Source: Planktosalinus sp963975935
GTDB lineage: Bacteria; Bacteroidota; Bacteroidia; Flavobacteriales; Flavobacteriaceae
DNA length: 64,000 bases
Assembly: GCA_963975935.1 (NCBI GenBank)
Contig: CAXBIQ010000008.1
Coordinates: forward strand, 1-64,000
Reading direction: 5' to 3'
Numbering within the stretch: the stretch's first letter is position 1; each line of letters begins with the position of its first letter. The notes beneath the pieces were generated by a model. The model had not been told where the DNA came from, searched no databases, and was given only the letters and a program-made list of their open reading frames with translations. Positions 1 to 8,500 of this stretch are shown in pieces. The position numbers and the translations under genes were made by a program.

Positions 1-460
1 TTTAACAATGAAATTAATGTTTAAAAACGGTCAACTCTAATCAGGGAAGTTCAGACATGTCCGGTGCTGGATGCTTGCAATTTGAAGAAGTTCCGGCTTT
101 TGTTGTACCACAGAGAGACGCAGAGGAGGCACAGAGGTGCACGGAGGTGTGTGAGTATCGGTACGTGAGCAACGGGATGCCAACGCGGCAGGCTGGCCTC
201 CTCCTTCGGCGGACAGGCTCTTCGCTAAAAATGTCCTCAGGACATTTTTTTAACGCTTGGTCCTCTCGCTGCCCTCCTTCGCTTTGGCTTCGGAGGATGA
301 AACGCTTCGGAATGACAAAAAAATGGGCGTGAGTAGCAGTGCGCGAGCAACGGGGCGTGAGCAGCGGGATGGGATTAGCTCCGCTGAATCTTCGATTTCC
401 TCACTTCGTGTCGGAATGACAAAAAAAGGGGGGACTCACTTTAAGATTAGTTGATAGAAA
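1..460. repeat. Non-coding repeat-rich stretch
   Basis: No credible gene is visible here. The stretch holds short repeated words: TCGGAATGACAAAAAAA occurs twice (near 308 and 411), and phrases built on GCGTGAGCAGCGGGA / GCGCGAGCAACGGGG recur between 325 and 370. Words of this type (CTTCG..TCGGAATGACA) resemble the small intergenic repeats scattered in many Bacteroidota genomes. A perfect hairpin lies at 227-250. The small open frames that cross the repeats read as Arg/Ser/Gly-rich translated repeat rather than protein. Confidence 0.6.
227..250 (+). terminator. Perfect hairpin with T run
   Basis: AAAAATGTCCT and AGGACATTTTT form a perfect inverted repeat around one base, followed by more T residues. 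It could end transcription from either side, for example from the minus-strand copper-storage-like gene or from a gene left of the window. It may also simply be part of the repeat block. Confidence 0.4.
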
Positions 461-781
461 TTACGCCAGGTATTCTTCACAGGCTTGTGCACAATTTCTA
501 CAAGCTTTTGCGCATTCCTGGCAGTGTGGATGATCGTGTTGTTCACATTCATCTGCACAGGCGTTGCATATTTTTATACAGTATTGTACCAGGCCGTCCA
601 CATCTTTATATCCTGTGGCGAGAATCTGGATAAGTGCTGCACAGACTTCCGCGCAAACACGGTCTGTTCTAATACAGTCTACCATCATTTTAACATTATC
701 TTCATCCAGGCAGGCATCTGCACAGTAATTACAGTGATTGATGCAATTTCCCAACGCATTTATTAACTTTTCATTTTGCAT
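461..781 (-). CDS. Four-helix bundle Cys-rich copper-storage-like protein (DUF326/Csp)
   Basis: This 106-residue protein has 16 cysteines, at 13, 17, 20, 24, 36, 43, 47, 68, 72, 75, 79, 87, 90, 94, 97 and 101, mostly in CxxxC and CxxC spacings along predicted helices. That is the pattern of DUF326/Csp copper-storage proteins, in which Cys residues line the core of a four-helix bundle and bind many Cu(I) ions. There is no signal peptide, so it should be cytosolic, like Csp3. It is the promoter-distal gene of a heavy-metal island on the same strand, which supports a copper-buffering role, and it has its own TAnnTTTG promoter element. The family call is firm; copper as the metal is inferred. Confidence 0.85.
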   Translation of the reverse strand: MQNEKLINALGNCINHCNYCADACLDEDNVKMMVDCIRTDRVCAEVCAALIQILATGYKDVDGLVQYCIKICNACADECEQHDHPHCQECAKACRNCAQACEEYLA

Positions 782-806
782 AATTTTGATTTTTAAAGGT
801 TTATAT

Positions 807-814
807 CAAAGTTA
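807..814 (-). promoter_or_regulatory. -7 promoter element of the copper-storage-like gene
   Basis: Reading the minus strand, TAACTTTG matches the Bacteroidota -7 consensus TAnnTTTG and lies 26 bases upstream of the start codon. The -33 element is weak (T-rich). It suggests the gene is transcribed separately from the AraC gene upstream. Confidence 0.5.
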
Positions 815-875
815 CGTACTATGAAACGAAAAGACTTATAAAAAAATGGTAAGAATTTATGATTTTAAGGAATTT

Positions 876-1442
876 TTAAGCAGAATCAATGGCCTTCCGG
901 TTTTTGAGATGCAACCGGCGGTATTGAGATGGGGTGATACCTGTGTGTTTTTTAAATGCCGTGGAAAGGTATGCCGCATTACCAAATCCAAGATTATCTG
1001 CTATTTGGGTGATACTTAATTCATCATATTCGAGCAGCTCTTTAATGCGTTCTATCTTTATATTCTGCTGAAACGTATTAATACTCTTGCCTTCTATAGC
1101 TGTGAATAGACTGCTCAGATGACTGTAATCAAAATGCAATTGCTTACTGAGAATCACAGAGAGGTTTTGATTACCAGACCCTTCTCCTTCATAAATATCA
1201 GAAATAATGATGGATTTTATACGGTTAACAAGACGTTCATTTTTATCTTCCAAGAGTTCAAAACCTACTTTTAGGAGTTCCGTTTGCAGAAGGGTGTGTT
1301 GTTTTTTTGTTAAAGGCTTCTGCAGTACAACTTCTCCCAGGGAAACTTTGTCGAAAGGAATTTCGAGACGTTGCAAAATGTTTTGAAGTGTCATATTGCA
1401 GCGTGCACAAACAACGTTTTTTATGTGTAGCGTGGTTTCCAA
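876..1442 (-). CDS. AraC-family regulator with N-terminal CxxC metal-type motif
   Basis: The C-terminal ~100 residues form an AraC/XylS double helix-turn-helix (SITQIADNLGFGNAAYLSTA, then FKKHTGITPSQYRR). The N-terminus, TLHIKNVVCARCN, resembles an HMA-like metal-binding segment with a CxxC, as in the AraC regulators that accompany Bacteroidota copper and P-type ATPase operons. I chose the TTG start because a strong terminator hairpin lies just upstream and family members begin near this TLxIKN stretch. An in-frame ATG at 1493 overlaps the preceding stop (TAATG) and would add 17 residues encoded by the hairpin, so that alternative remains open. It probably senses metal and regulates the neighbouring efflux genes; this is inferred from position and the CxxC. 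Confidence 0.8.
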   Translation of the reverse strand: METTLHIKNVVCARCNMTLQNILQRLEIPFDKVSLGEVVLQKPLTKKQHTLLQTELLKVGFELLEDKNERLVNRIKSIIISDIYEGEGSGNQNLSVILSKQLHFDYSHLSSLFTAIEGKSINTFQQNIKIERIKELLEYDELSITQIADNLGFGNAAYLSTAFKKHTGITPSQYRRLHLKNRKAIDSA

Positions 1443-1455
1443 AGTAAAAAATTTT

Positions 1456-1482
1456 AACCACCTGCAATGTTTGCAGGTGGTT
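1456..1482 (-). terminator. Strong intrinsic terminator between the HMA lipoprotein and AraC genes
   Basis: A perfect 12-bp stem (AACCACCTGCAA / TTGCAGGTGGTT) with a 3-base loop is followed on the minus strand by AAAATTTTTT. It should end, or partly end, the metal-efflux transcript after the HMA lipoprotein gene. It also lies inside the AraC frame if that frame is started at the upstream ATG. Confidence 0.75.
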
Positions 1483-1492
1483 ATTAAAAACA

Positions 1493-1930
1493 TTATTCCA
1501 TTTCGTGATGATTGCCTTCTTCACCTTCAGCAGGTTCTGCGAGGTTCATTTCCATTTCGTGGTCATATTTGCAACAATCAGGAAGGGTATTGTATGCCTC
1601 TTCATCACCCGCAACCTGTTCGGTATCATATCCGGAAGCTGCAATGGCTTTATGAATTTTCATCTCATCAACAACTTCTTTATCATAAGAGACATGGATT
1701 TGTTTTCTGTCAACATCCCAACTTGCTGTAGCAACACCTTCCAGGCTGTTTGCTGCTTCTTCAATTGTTCTCTTGCACATACTGCAGTTTCCGCGCACCC
1801 CAAAAGTGGTTTCTGTCATGGCTATTTGATTGACTTCTTCAGTCGTCTCCTCTTTTTCTTCTGTCTGGTTTTTACAGGATGTCATTCCTATTACAGCCAA
1901 AACAGCGATACTTAAAATTATTTTTTTCAT
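1493..1930 (-). CDS. HMA-domain lipoprotein (periplasmic heavy-metal-binding)
   Basis: The 145-residue product starts with a lipoprotein signal (hydrophobic segment, Cys19 in GMTSC), then an acidic linker and a heavy-metal-associated domain with GNCSMCKRTIE (Cys49 and Cys52) and the usual ferredoxin-like continuation. A short tail carries LPDCCKYDHEMEM, a Cys/Met/His-rich motif seen in Bacteroidota copper-linked HMA proteins. I placed the start at MKKII; an upstream Met would add 12 residues before the signal and is unlikely. The gene lies 38 bases after the DUF305 gene in the efflux operon. A role delivering Cu(I) or other soft metal to the RND complex is inferred. Confidence 0.85.
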   Translation of the reverse strand: MKKIILSIAVLAVIGMTSCKNQTEEKEETTEEVNQIAMTETTFGVRGNCSMCKRTIEEAANSLEGVATASWDVDRKQIHVSYDKEVVDEMKIHKAIAASGYDTEQVAGDEEAYNTLPDCCKYDHEMEMNLAEPAEGEEGNHHEME

Positions 1931-1968
1931 GGTTTTAAAAATTAAAGGGTTATTAATTGTATTCAAAT

Positions 1969-2424
1969 TTAGTTATTATTCTCTTCTATCCGCTTTAAAT
2001 AATCTTTCATCAAAGCGATTTCTTCTTTTTGTAGTTTGATAATATCTTCTGCCAGTTTTTTGGTTTCAGGGTCTTGCAAATCAGCATTTTCACTAGTTAG
2101 AATAGCTGAAGAATGATGCGGTATCATTGCTTTCATATACTGCACATCTGATATCCCGGTTTGGTTTCGCATCATATAATATACAGCCCCAAAGCCAACA
2201 ATCGATACCGCTAATATTAGCGCGTTCAGCTTTTTATTTTTGTACATTCCCCACATATACAACAGCATCACCACTGCCATGGGTGCAATCATCAGCAGTG
2301 TCATATAGGTGCGCATGGTGCTGAGCATCACGTGGTCAATACTGGCTGCATTCAAGAACATTACGGCGTACATAATCACAAAGGAAGTAGCCATCATTAA
2401 GGCAAATTTCAAGTATTTGTTCAT
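1969..2424 (-). CDS. DUF305 membrane protein
   Basis: The 151-residue protein has about three N-terminal membrane segments (roughly 5-25, 40-58 and 66-85) followed by a short DUF305-type helical region with the hallmark AMIPHHSSAI (near 99-108). It lacks a second complete DUF305 repeat. DUF305 proteins commonly accompany copper-resistance genes, and the His/Met-rich motif may bind metal. It sits between the adaptor and the HMA lipoprotein in a run of same-strand genes with gaps of about 40 bases, which fits one operon. The biochemical role is not established. Confidence 0.8.
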   Translation of the reverse strand: MNKYLKFALMMATSFVIMYAVMFLNAASIDHVMLSTMRTYMTLLMIAPMAVVMLLYMWGMYKNKKLNALILAVSIVGFGAVYYMMRNQTGISDVQYMKAMIPHHSSAILTSENADLQDPETKKLAEDIIKLQKEEIALMKDYLKRIEENNN

Positions 2425-2463
2425 AATATCAGTTTTTAAGTTAAATATATCCTTTTGTATACT

Positions 2464-4212
2464 TTATTCTATTACTTGAACTATTTCCCCACATTTCAAC
2501 ATCATACTTCCAAAATACGGATTTTTTATCTCTTTTGAAAGGCTGAGCCAGTCGGCCCCTTGGTCATTGTCTGCCATAGGGCAGTGCTGTACATACATTA
2601 CATCAGCATAAGGACCTGTTTGATCGATAAATTGAATGAGCACATCTGAAATCGTCTGAAAATGCGTGCGCAACCCTTCAATATCTGTCTCTTTGTTCAC
2701 GGGTTCCAGTGCTGTTCCCATTTGCTTTTCAAAAGCCATCCAAAGGTCATGAGCTTTTCCTTCAAACTGTTTCATATTGATTTTCCCTAAAGCCTCCTCA
2801 AGCTCTTTGCCTGATTCTTTGGCATTATCAAAATCATCTTCGGCCAAATGTTCTTTCATGGAAAAATAGTTTTTAAATAAGGGTTGCAGTGCTTTTTTGG
2901 CTTCGTCAGTAAGGGATACTTTTTCTATTTGTTGAGGTGCATCCCCCGAAATTGATTCCCCATGATTGTGCCCGATATTCAAACTTCCCCCTTGCGGACT
3001 CATCATACTGGGCCTTCCCGAAAGTTGCACGGCCGCATCTATTGTAAATGCGCCATTGACCACTACCTCTTCCCCTTCTGACAATCCACTTTTCACGATG
3101 TAATTTTCGCCCAAGGCAGAACCCAAATTCACTTCCCGTAAGGCAAATCCGTTACCCTCTTTTACATATACGATGGCGCGTTTTCCGGTCCATAAAATCG
3201 CCGACTTGGGAAGGACCATCTCGTTTTCAACCGTTTGTCCGGGCGCTGCCTGTACTGTTCCTGAAGCAAACATTTCAGGCTTTAACTTGCCTTCTTTGTT
3301 ATTGACTTCAACACGGGCAGTTGCGACACGGGTTTGTGCGTTCAGCAAGGGGTCTACAAAAGAAATGGTTCCTTCAAAGGTTTCCCCGGGGAGTGAATTG
3401 ACTGTAAAACTAATCTTACTTCCCTCTTTTACCCAGGCCATCTGGCTTTCATACACATCAAAAAGCACCCACAATTTGCTTAGATCGGCTATTTCATATA
3501 GTGACTTACCACGCTCAACATAATCGCCCAACTCCACATTCTTCTTTGTAACCACCCCACCTACATCGGCCTGAATGTAGAAGCGATCCAGTGGATTTTG
3601 ATTGGCAATAATTTGATCGATCTGTGCATTGCTGATTTTCCAGTTGCGCAACTTCGTTTTTGCCGCTTCAAAAAGTTCGGGTTGTGAATTACGAATGGCG
3701 TATGCCTGTAACAACTCTTGCTGTGCCGTGACCATTTCCGGCGAATAGATTTGTGCCAGGGTTTGTCCGCGGGAAACCTTTTCACCTGTAAAATTAATGC
3801 GCAGTTGTTCAATCCTCCCCGGAATGTGTGTGCTTTGAGAGTAAGAATTCCGCTCGTCCACCTGCACTTTCCCATTCAGCCGGATGGCACGTTCTGCATC
3901 GCTTTTCCCCACAATCATCGTGCTGACATTGGCCAGGCGCATCGCATTTTCACTCATGACAAACACGGCAGGGTCTCCCCCCTCATCATCTTCCAAAGGA
4001 ATGAGATCCATCCCGCAAAGCGGACAATCACCCGGTTCTGATTGTTGGATTTGCGGGTGCATGGAGCAAGTCCAGATGGTATCCTCAGACACATCTTCAA
4101 GCGCGTGTTCTTTATCATTTTGACCGTTTCCTCCAAAAATCAACCAACCCAGGAGTAATCCCAGTACCAGTATTGCAATCGCTTTAATTCTATTTTTATT
4201 TCTTGTTTCCAT
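2464..4212 (-). CDS. cusB: RND efflux periplasmic adaptor, CusB type, with heavy-metal-binding and DUF3347 domains
   Basis: The 582-residue protein has an N-terminal membrane anchor (about 10-26) and then a heavy-metal-binding domain (about 47-73: WTCSMHPQ...GDCPLCGMDLIPL). The membrane-fusion core follows (barrel-sandwich hybrid, alpha hairpin around 150-200, beta-barrel with FDVYESQMAWVKEG), and the C-terminus is a DUF3347-like domain (about 425-575) with VQHCPMADNDQGADWLS. This is the standard Bacteroidota CusB architecture. It links the inner-membrane pump to the TolC channel and offers Cys/Met/His sites to periplasmic Cu(I)/Ag(I). It lies 2 bases downstream of the channel gene, as expected for cusA-cusC-cusB order. 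Confidence 0.92.
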   Translation of the reverse strand: METRNKNRIKAIAILVLGLLLGWLIFGGNGQNDKEHALEDVSEDTIWTCSMHPQIQQSEPGDCPLCGMDLIPLEDDEGGDPAVFVMSENAMRLANVSTMIVGKSDAERAIRLNGKVQVDERNSYSQSTHIPGRIEQLRINFTGEKVSRGQTLAQIYSPEMVTAQQELLQAYAIRNSQPELFEAAKTKLRNWKISNAQIDQIIANQNPLDRFYIQADVGGVVTKKNVELGDYVERGKSLYEIADLSKLWVLFDVYESQMAWVKEGSKISFTVNSLPGETFEGTISFVDPLLNAQTRVATARVEVNNKEGKLKPEMFASGTVQAAPGQTVENEMVLPKSAILWTGKRAIVYVKEGNGFALREVNLGSALGENYIVKSGLSEGEEVVVNGAFTIDAAVQLSGRPSMMSPQGGSLNIGHNHGESISGDAPQQIEKVSLTDEAKKALQPLFKNYFSMKEHLAEDDFDNAKESGKELEEALGKINMKQFEGKAHDLWMAFEKQMGTALEPVNKETDIEGLRTHFQTISDVLIQFIDQTGPYADVMYVQHCPMADNDQGADWLSLSKEIKNPYFGSMMLKCGEIVQVIE

Positions 4213-4214
4213 AA

Positions 4215-5546
4215 TTACTCTGTTTTAGAACGTAAGTATTCCAGTTGTGCCTGAGCAATGAAGCCATTTTTCAGGGCTTCAAACTGTTGGGTTTGTAATA
4301 ATATTTTTTGTTGGTTCATCCTTAAAACCTCTTCAAAGTCAGCCGTGGCATTCGCAAAACCGGAAACATACAAGCGCGTCGCCTGATCTATTCGTTCCAG
4401 TTGACTTTCGTAAAGTTTTAAAAGCTTTTCAGTTTGATTTAGTTCATAAAGTGTCATTTCATAATTGCTTTGCAAATTGTTCCTTTGAGCCGTTTGTCTT
4501 GCTTCCACTTCCGCTTGCATAAACTCCACTTCCTTTTTGGCAGCTTTGTATTTCTTTCGGAAGATAGGCAAGGTCACCGAAACCATTGGCATAATGGCAT
4601 CTTGCCCGTTCATCTCCGGATTGGCATCAGTGCGTTTTGAAATAATGGAATAATCGACTCCCAGTCCAAGTTTTGGTAATCCGTCTTTTTCAATGGCTGT
4701 AATGCGGCTGTTTAAAGCAGCCTTTTCACTGTCCAAAGCAACCAACGTGGGGTGTGCTTCAAATGGGATATCATTTTCCGGTTCCTTCATTGAAGCGAGA
4801 TTCTGTTCCAACTTTAGTGAGTCAGATATCACTACCGGTAATTCCTTCTCCCGGTTTAAAAGCAGGTTGAACTGAACTTCCAGCGGCTTCTTTCTGTCCT
4901 TCAACAACTCGATTTCGGTGATTGCTGCTTCACGCTCCATATCCACTTTGACCACATTTACCATAGGGGCATTGCCACTTCTAAAACCACTTAATGCGAG
5001 TTCGCGGTAGCTGTCGAGTATATTCAGGTTTTCTTCTTTGAGTGCAATGGTTTTTTCCAGCACATACAATTCGGCATAGCGGGTTTTGACATCGACAAAT
5101 AACAGGCTGCGCTGGTTGATATAGTCATGAAACCGTGCTTGAGCAGCAGCGTTGGCAGCATCTTCCTGTACTTTCAGTGTACCGAACCACGGAAACATCT
5201 GCGTCAATGAAAATCTGGCTTCCTGTGCTCCCAGGCGGGTTTCTATCATACGCCCAAAAGCACTTACGGTCAAGGTAGGATCGGGCAGACTCGCTACCTG
5301 AGGTGCTTTTTGTAATGCCGCTTCAAAACCGGCATAACCCGCTTTTAGCTCCGGATTGTTTTCTGCTGCCTCTTTTAAATAGTCGTCCAGGGATTGTGAA
5401 AAGCCACTAAACGTACAAGCTACTAACAGAAAGAAAAGAACTGTTTTTTTGGAGTCCTTCCCCCGAGAGTCCTCCCCCCGGCCCCCTCCCAAGGAGGGGG
5501 AGTTGTTAGTTGTAAAAAGTTTTATTATGTGAAACATCTGACTCAA
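4215..5546 (-). CDS. cusC: TolC-family outer-membrane efflux channel, CusC type, with repeat-derived N-terminus
   Basis: The 443-residue product has a signal peptide (KKTVLFFLLVACTFSGFSQ) and two OEP-type repeats rich in coiled-coil helices (QLERIDQATRLYVSGFANAT and similar), as in TolC-family proteins. It forms the outer-membrane exit duct of the RND pump. The frame starts 3 bases after cusA. About 25 residues before the signal peptide (NNSPSLGGGRGEDSRGKDS) are encoded by a G-rich palindromic intergenic-type repeat that also occurs near 59430, and no ATG, GTG or TTG lies between the repeat and the signal. The repeat therefore seems to have become part of the translated n-region. Whether secretion still works normally cannot be seen. 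Confidence 0.88.
   Translation of the reverse strand: MSQMFHIIKLFTTNNSPSLGGGRGEDSRGKDSKKTVLFFLLVACTFSGFSQSLDDYLKEAAENNPELKAGYAGFEAALQKAPQVASLPDPTLTVSAFGRMIETRLGAQEARFSLTQMFPWFGTLKVQEDAANAAAQARFHDYINQRSLLFVDVKTRYAELYVLEKTIALKEENLNILDSYRELALSGFRSGNAPMVNVVKVDMEREAAITEIELLKDRKKPLEVQFNLLLNREKELPVVISDSLKLEQNLASMKEPENDIPFEAHPTLVALDSEKAALNSRITAIEKDGLPKLGLGVDYSIISKRTDANPEMNGQDAIMPMVSVTLPIFRKKYKAAKKEVEFMQAEVEARQTAQRNNLQSNYEMTLYELNQTEKLLKLYESQLERIDQATRLYVSGFANATADFEEVLRMNQQKILLQTQQFEALKNGFIAQAQLEYLRSKTE
5464..5513 (-). repeat. G-rich palindromic repeat read in frame at the start of cusC
   Basis: On the minus strand, CTCCCCCTCCTTGGGAGGGG is followed by GCCGGGGGGAGGACTC. The core matches the element before the nucleoside phosphorylase gene (CCCTCCTTTGGAGGGGG then TTAGGGGGAGG). 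Such elements are usually intergenic. Here it lies between the ATG and the signal-peptide codons. Confidence 0.7.
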
Positions 5547-5549
5547 TTT

Positions 5550-8500
5550 TTAATTTAAATTATTTAAAGAACTTCCTTCCTGTTCTCCCTCGTCTTTAAG
5601 CAAGGTGTTAAAGTTGGACTTAACAACAGTCTCCCTCCAGTAGGCCTGTAACACCGGCACCACAAAAATGGTCATAATCTGGATGACCATACCTCCCACA
5701 ATGGGGATGGCCATGGGCACCATAATGTCTGAACCTTTTCCTGTGGAAGTCAATACAGGTATGAGTGCAATAATGGTCACGGCTGTGGTCATCATCGCCG
5801 GTCGCACCCGTTTAAGGCCGGCTTCCATAACAGAATCACGCACGGCTTTGACTGTTTGCGGATTGTTTTTTTCAAATACCTGATGGATATACGTTCCCAT
5901 CAACACCCCATCATCGGTAGCAATACCAAAGAGAGCAATAAACCCAACCCATACCGCGACACTCAGGTTAATGGTGCCCATCTGGAAGAGGTCCCGCATA
6001 TTCATACCTGCCAGAGAAAAATCCATAAACCAGCCTTGTCCATACAACCAAATCATGATAAACCCTCCTGCAAAAGCCACAAATACCCCCGAAAAGTGGA
6101 TGGATGAGGCAATCACCGTTTTGAACTGGAAGTACAGCAACAGGAAAATGATAATCAAACTGATGGGAATCACAATTGCCAAACGCTCCACTGCCCGCAC
6201 CTGGTTTTCATAATTTCCCGAAAAGGTGTAACTCACCCCTGAAGGCACTTTTAATTCGCCGGAATCAATTTTACCGGCGATATATTTTTGAGCATCTTCA
6301 ACCACATTCACCTCAGCATAATCGGCTTTTTTGTCAAACAACACATAGCCTACCAGGAAGGTGTCTTCACTTTTGATCATTTGTGGTCCGCGCACATAGT
6401 TGATTTCTGCCAGTTCGCTCAGTAGTATTTGTGCTCCTTTACCTGTTGGCACTAAAATGTTTTTCAGGTTTTCGGGGTCATCGCGCAGTTCTCTTGGGTA
6501 ACGCACCCGCACCGGGAATCGCTCCCTACCTTCCACAGTAGTAGTGATTTCCATCCCTCCCACAGCCGTTTCAATAGTGGTTTGTACTTCTTCAATACTC
6601 AAACCATATCGGGCAATCGCCGGACGATTGATATCAATTTCCATATAAGGCTTCCCAACGATTCGGTCGGCAAAAACGGCTTCGGTTTTAACGGAAGGAA
6701 CTTCTTTGAGGAGTGTTTCCAATTGAGTTCCAAAGGCTTCAATCGTTTGCAAGTCCGGCCCAAAAACTTTGATTCCCATGGGTGCCCGCATACCAGTTTG
6801 TAACATCACCAAACGTGTTTCTATAGGTTGTAATTTAGGTGCTGAAGTCACTCCCGGCAGGCGGGTTGCATTGACAATTTCGTCCCAAATATCATCGGGG
6901 CTGTTGATATGTTTCCGCCAGTTTCTGAAATAAGCCCCATCCTCGTCTTCGATTAAATCGGAATTGGAAAATCCGTTGTTCAAGGCATCTTCATTGGTAA
7001 GGGTGTCACCCGATTTTAATACAAACCCCTTCTCCTTGTCTGTTTTAAACTTTAGTGGTTTTCCGTTGTCGTCTAAAGCATATTCCGGTTTGTAATTGAT
7101 GACATTTTCAAACATCGAGATAGGTGCAGGATCGAGTGCACTTTCAATACGTCCCAGTTTTCCCACAGCGATGTCCACTTCGGGTATGGTAGTAACGGCC
7201 ATGTCGAGTTTCTGAAGAATGTCAATTGTCGCTTCCATACCGGCGTGGGGCATGGCGGTGGGCATCAGTAAAAAGCTTCCTTCATCCAGTGAAGGCATAA
7301 ACTCTTTGCCAACACCCGGGAACGTATGCGTCATGTTTGACCAAACCCCGGTTGTTCGGATGTTAGTTCCCATCTTATCAAAACCTGTCGCGACAAACCC
7401 AAATATTTTTGGAAAACCAAACCAAATCATAGCTCCAAATAAAATAGTCACCAGCGGCAGCATCAAAAATGTTCCTTTGTTTTCAAGACACCAAGTGAGA
7501 ATATGACGATAAAACTTAACCACACTGAAAAGAATCACTAATATCACCGCCAGCAATACCAACACAAAAATATAGTTAGACACCAGCGAATTGCGATATC
7601 CCAGAGGCAGCCATTCTTGGGTTAAAAATAAAATGGAGACAGCCAAAATCAATCCCAATATGATGCGGGAAGTGTATTTTCCTAAAAGTTCCGGTTTTTT
7701 GGTTTCAAGTATTTTTAGGATTCCAATTGCTGTGAGTGCCAAAGGCAACCAAAAACTGAAATACAACCACAGGGCAATACCCAATACAATCAAAAAGATG
7801 TTGGAGAATTGTTTCCACTTTTCTTTTTTCAGCTTAAAATTAAATGCATAATAGGAAAGCATCGGTAAAATAACAATCCCCACAATAAAGGATGCCACCA
7901 GTGCAAAAGTTTTGGTAAATGCCAGTGGCCTGAACAGTTTTCCTTCGGCATTTTCCATAAAGAACACGGGCAGGAAACTCACTACTGTGGTTGCTAGGGC
8001 AGTAGTCACGGCGGGCGCTACTTCGATGGTTGCTTTATAAATGACATTCAATAATTTTTTGCCCCTGGCGCCCAGATTTTCCGGCAGCTCGAGATGCCGG
8101 ACCGTGTTTTCGACAAACACAATCCCAACATCGACCATCACACCAATGGCAATGGCAATACCGGAAAGTGCCACCACGTTGGCGTCCACACCAAAATAGC
8201 GCATCACGATAAAGGTCATTAAAACCGCTATGGGCAGCAAACTTGAAATCAGTAACGAGGCCCTCAGGTTGAGTACCAGCACAATAATCACAATAATACT
8301 AATGAGGATTTCATGAGAGAGCGCCGTTTCCAGGGTGGCAATGGTTTCATTGATTAGCTGGGTGCGGTCATAGAAAGGAACCACGGTCAATTTACTGACC
8401 GTTCCGTCAGCCAACACTTTTTCGGGCATCCCTGAAGCCATCGCCTCTATTTTTAGCTTGGTGTTTTCAATCACCTGCAACGGATTGGACCCATAACGCG

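Noticed and set aside
57..332. Open frame in the left repeat block
   Set aside because: Translates repeats into an Arg/Ser-rich sequence with no domain, overlaps a hairpin and a second frame; reads as non-coding.
1258..1524. Open frame overlapping the AraC gene in another frame
   Set aside because: It lies within the AraC coding region, and the AraC frame carries clear HTH motifs.
5668..8000. Several plus-strand frames opposite cusA
   Set aside because: Shadows of the cusA reading frame; no motifs, no promoter, and the opposite strand encodes a full RND pump.
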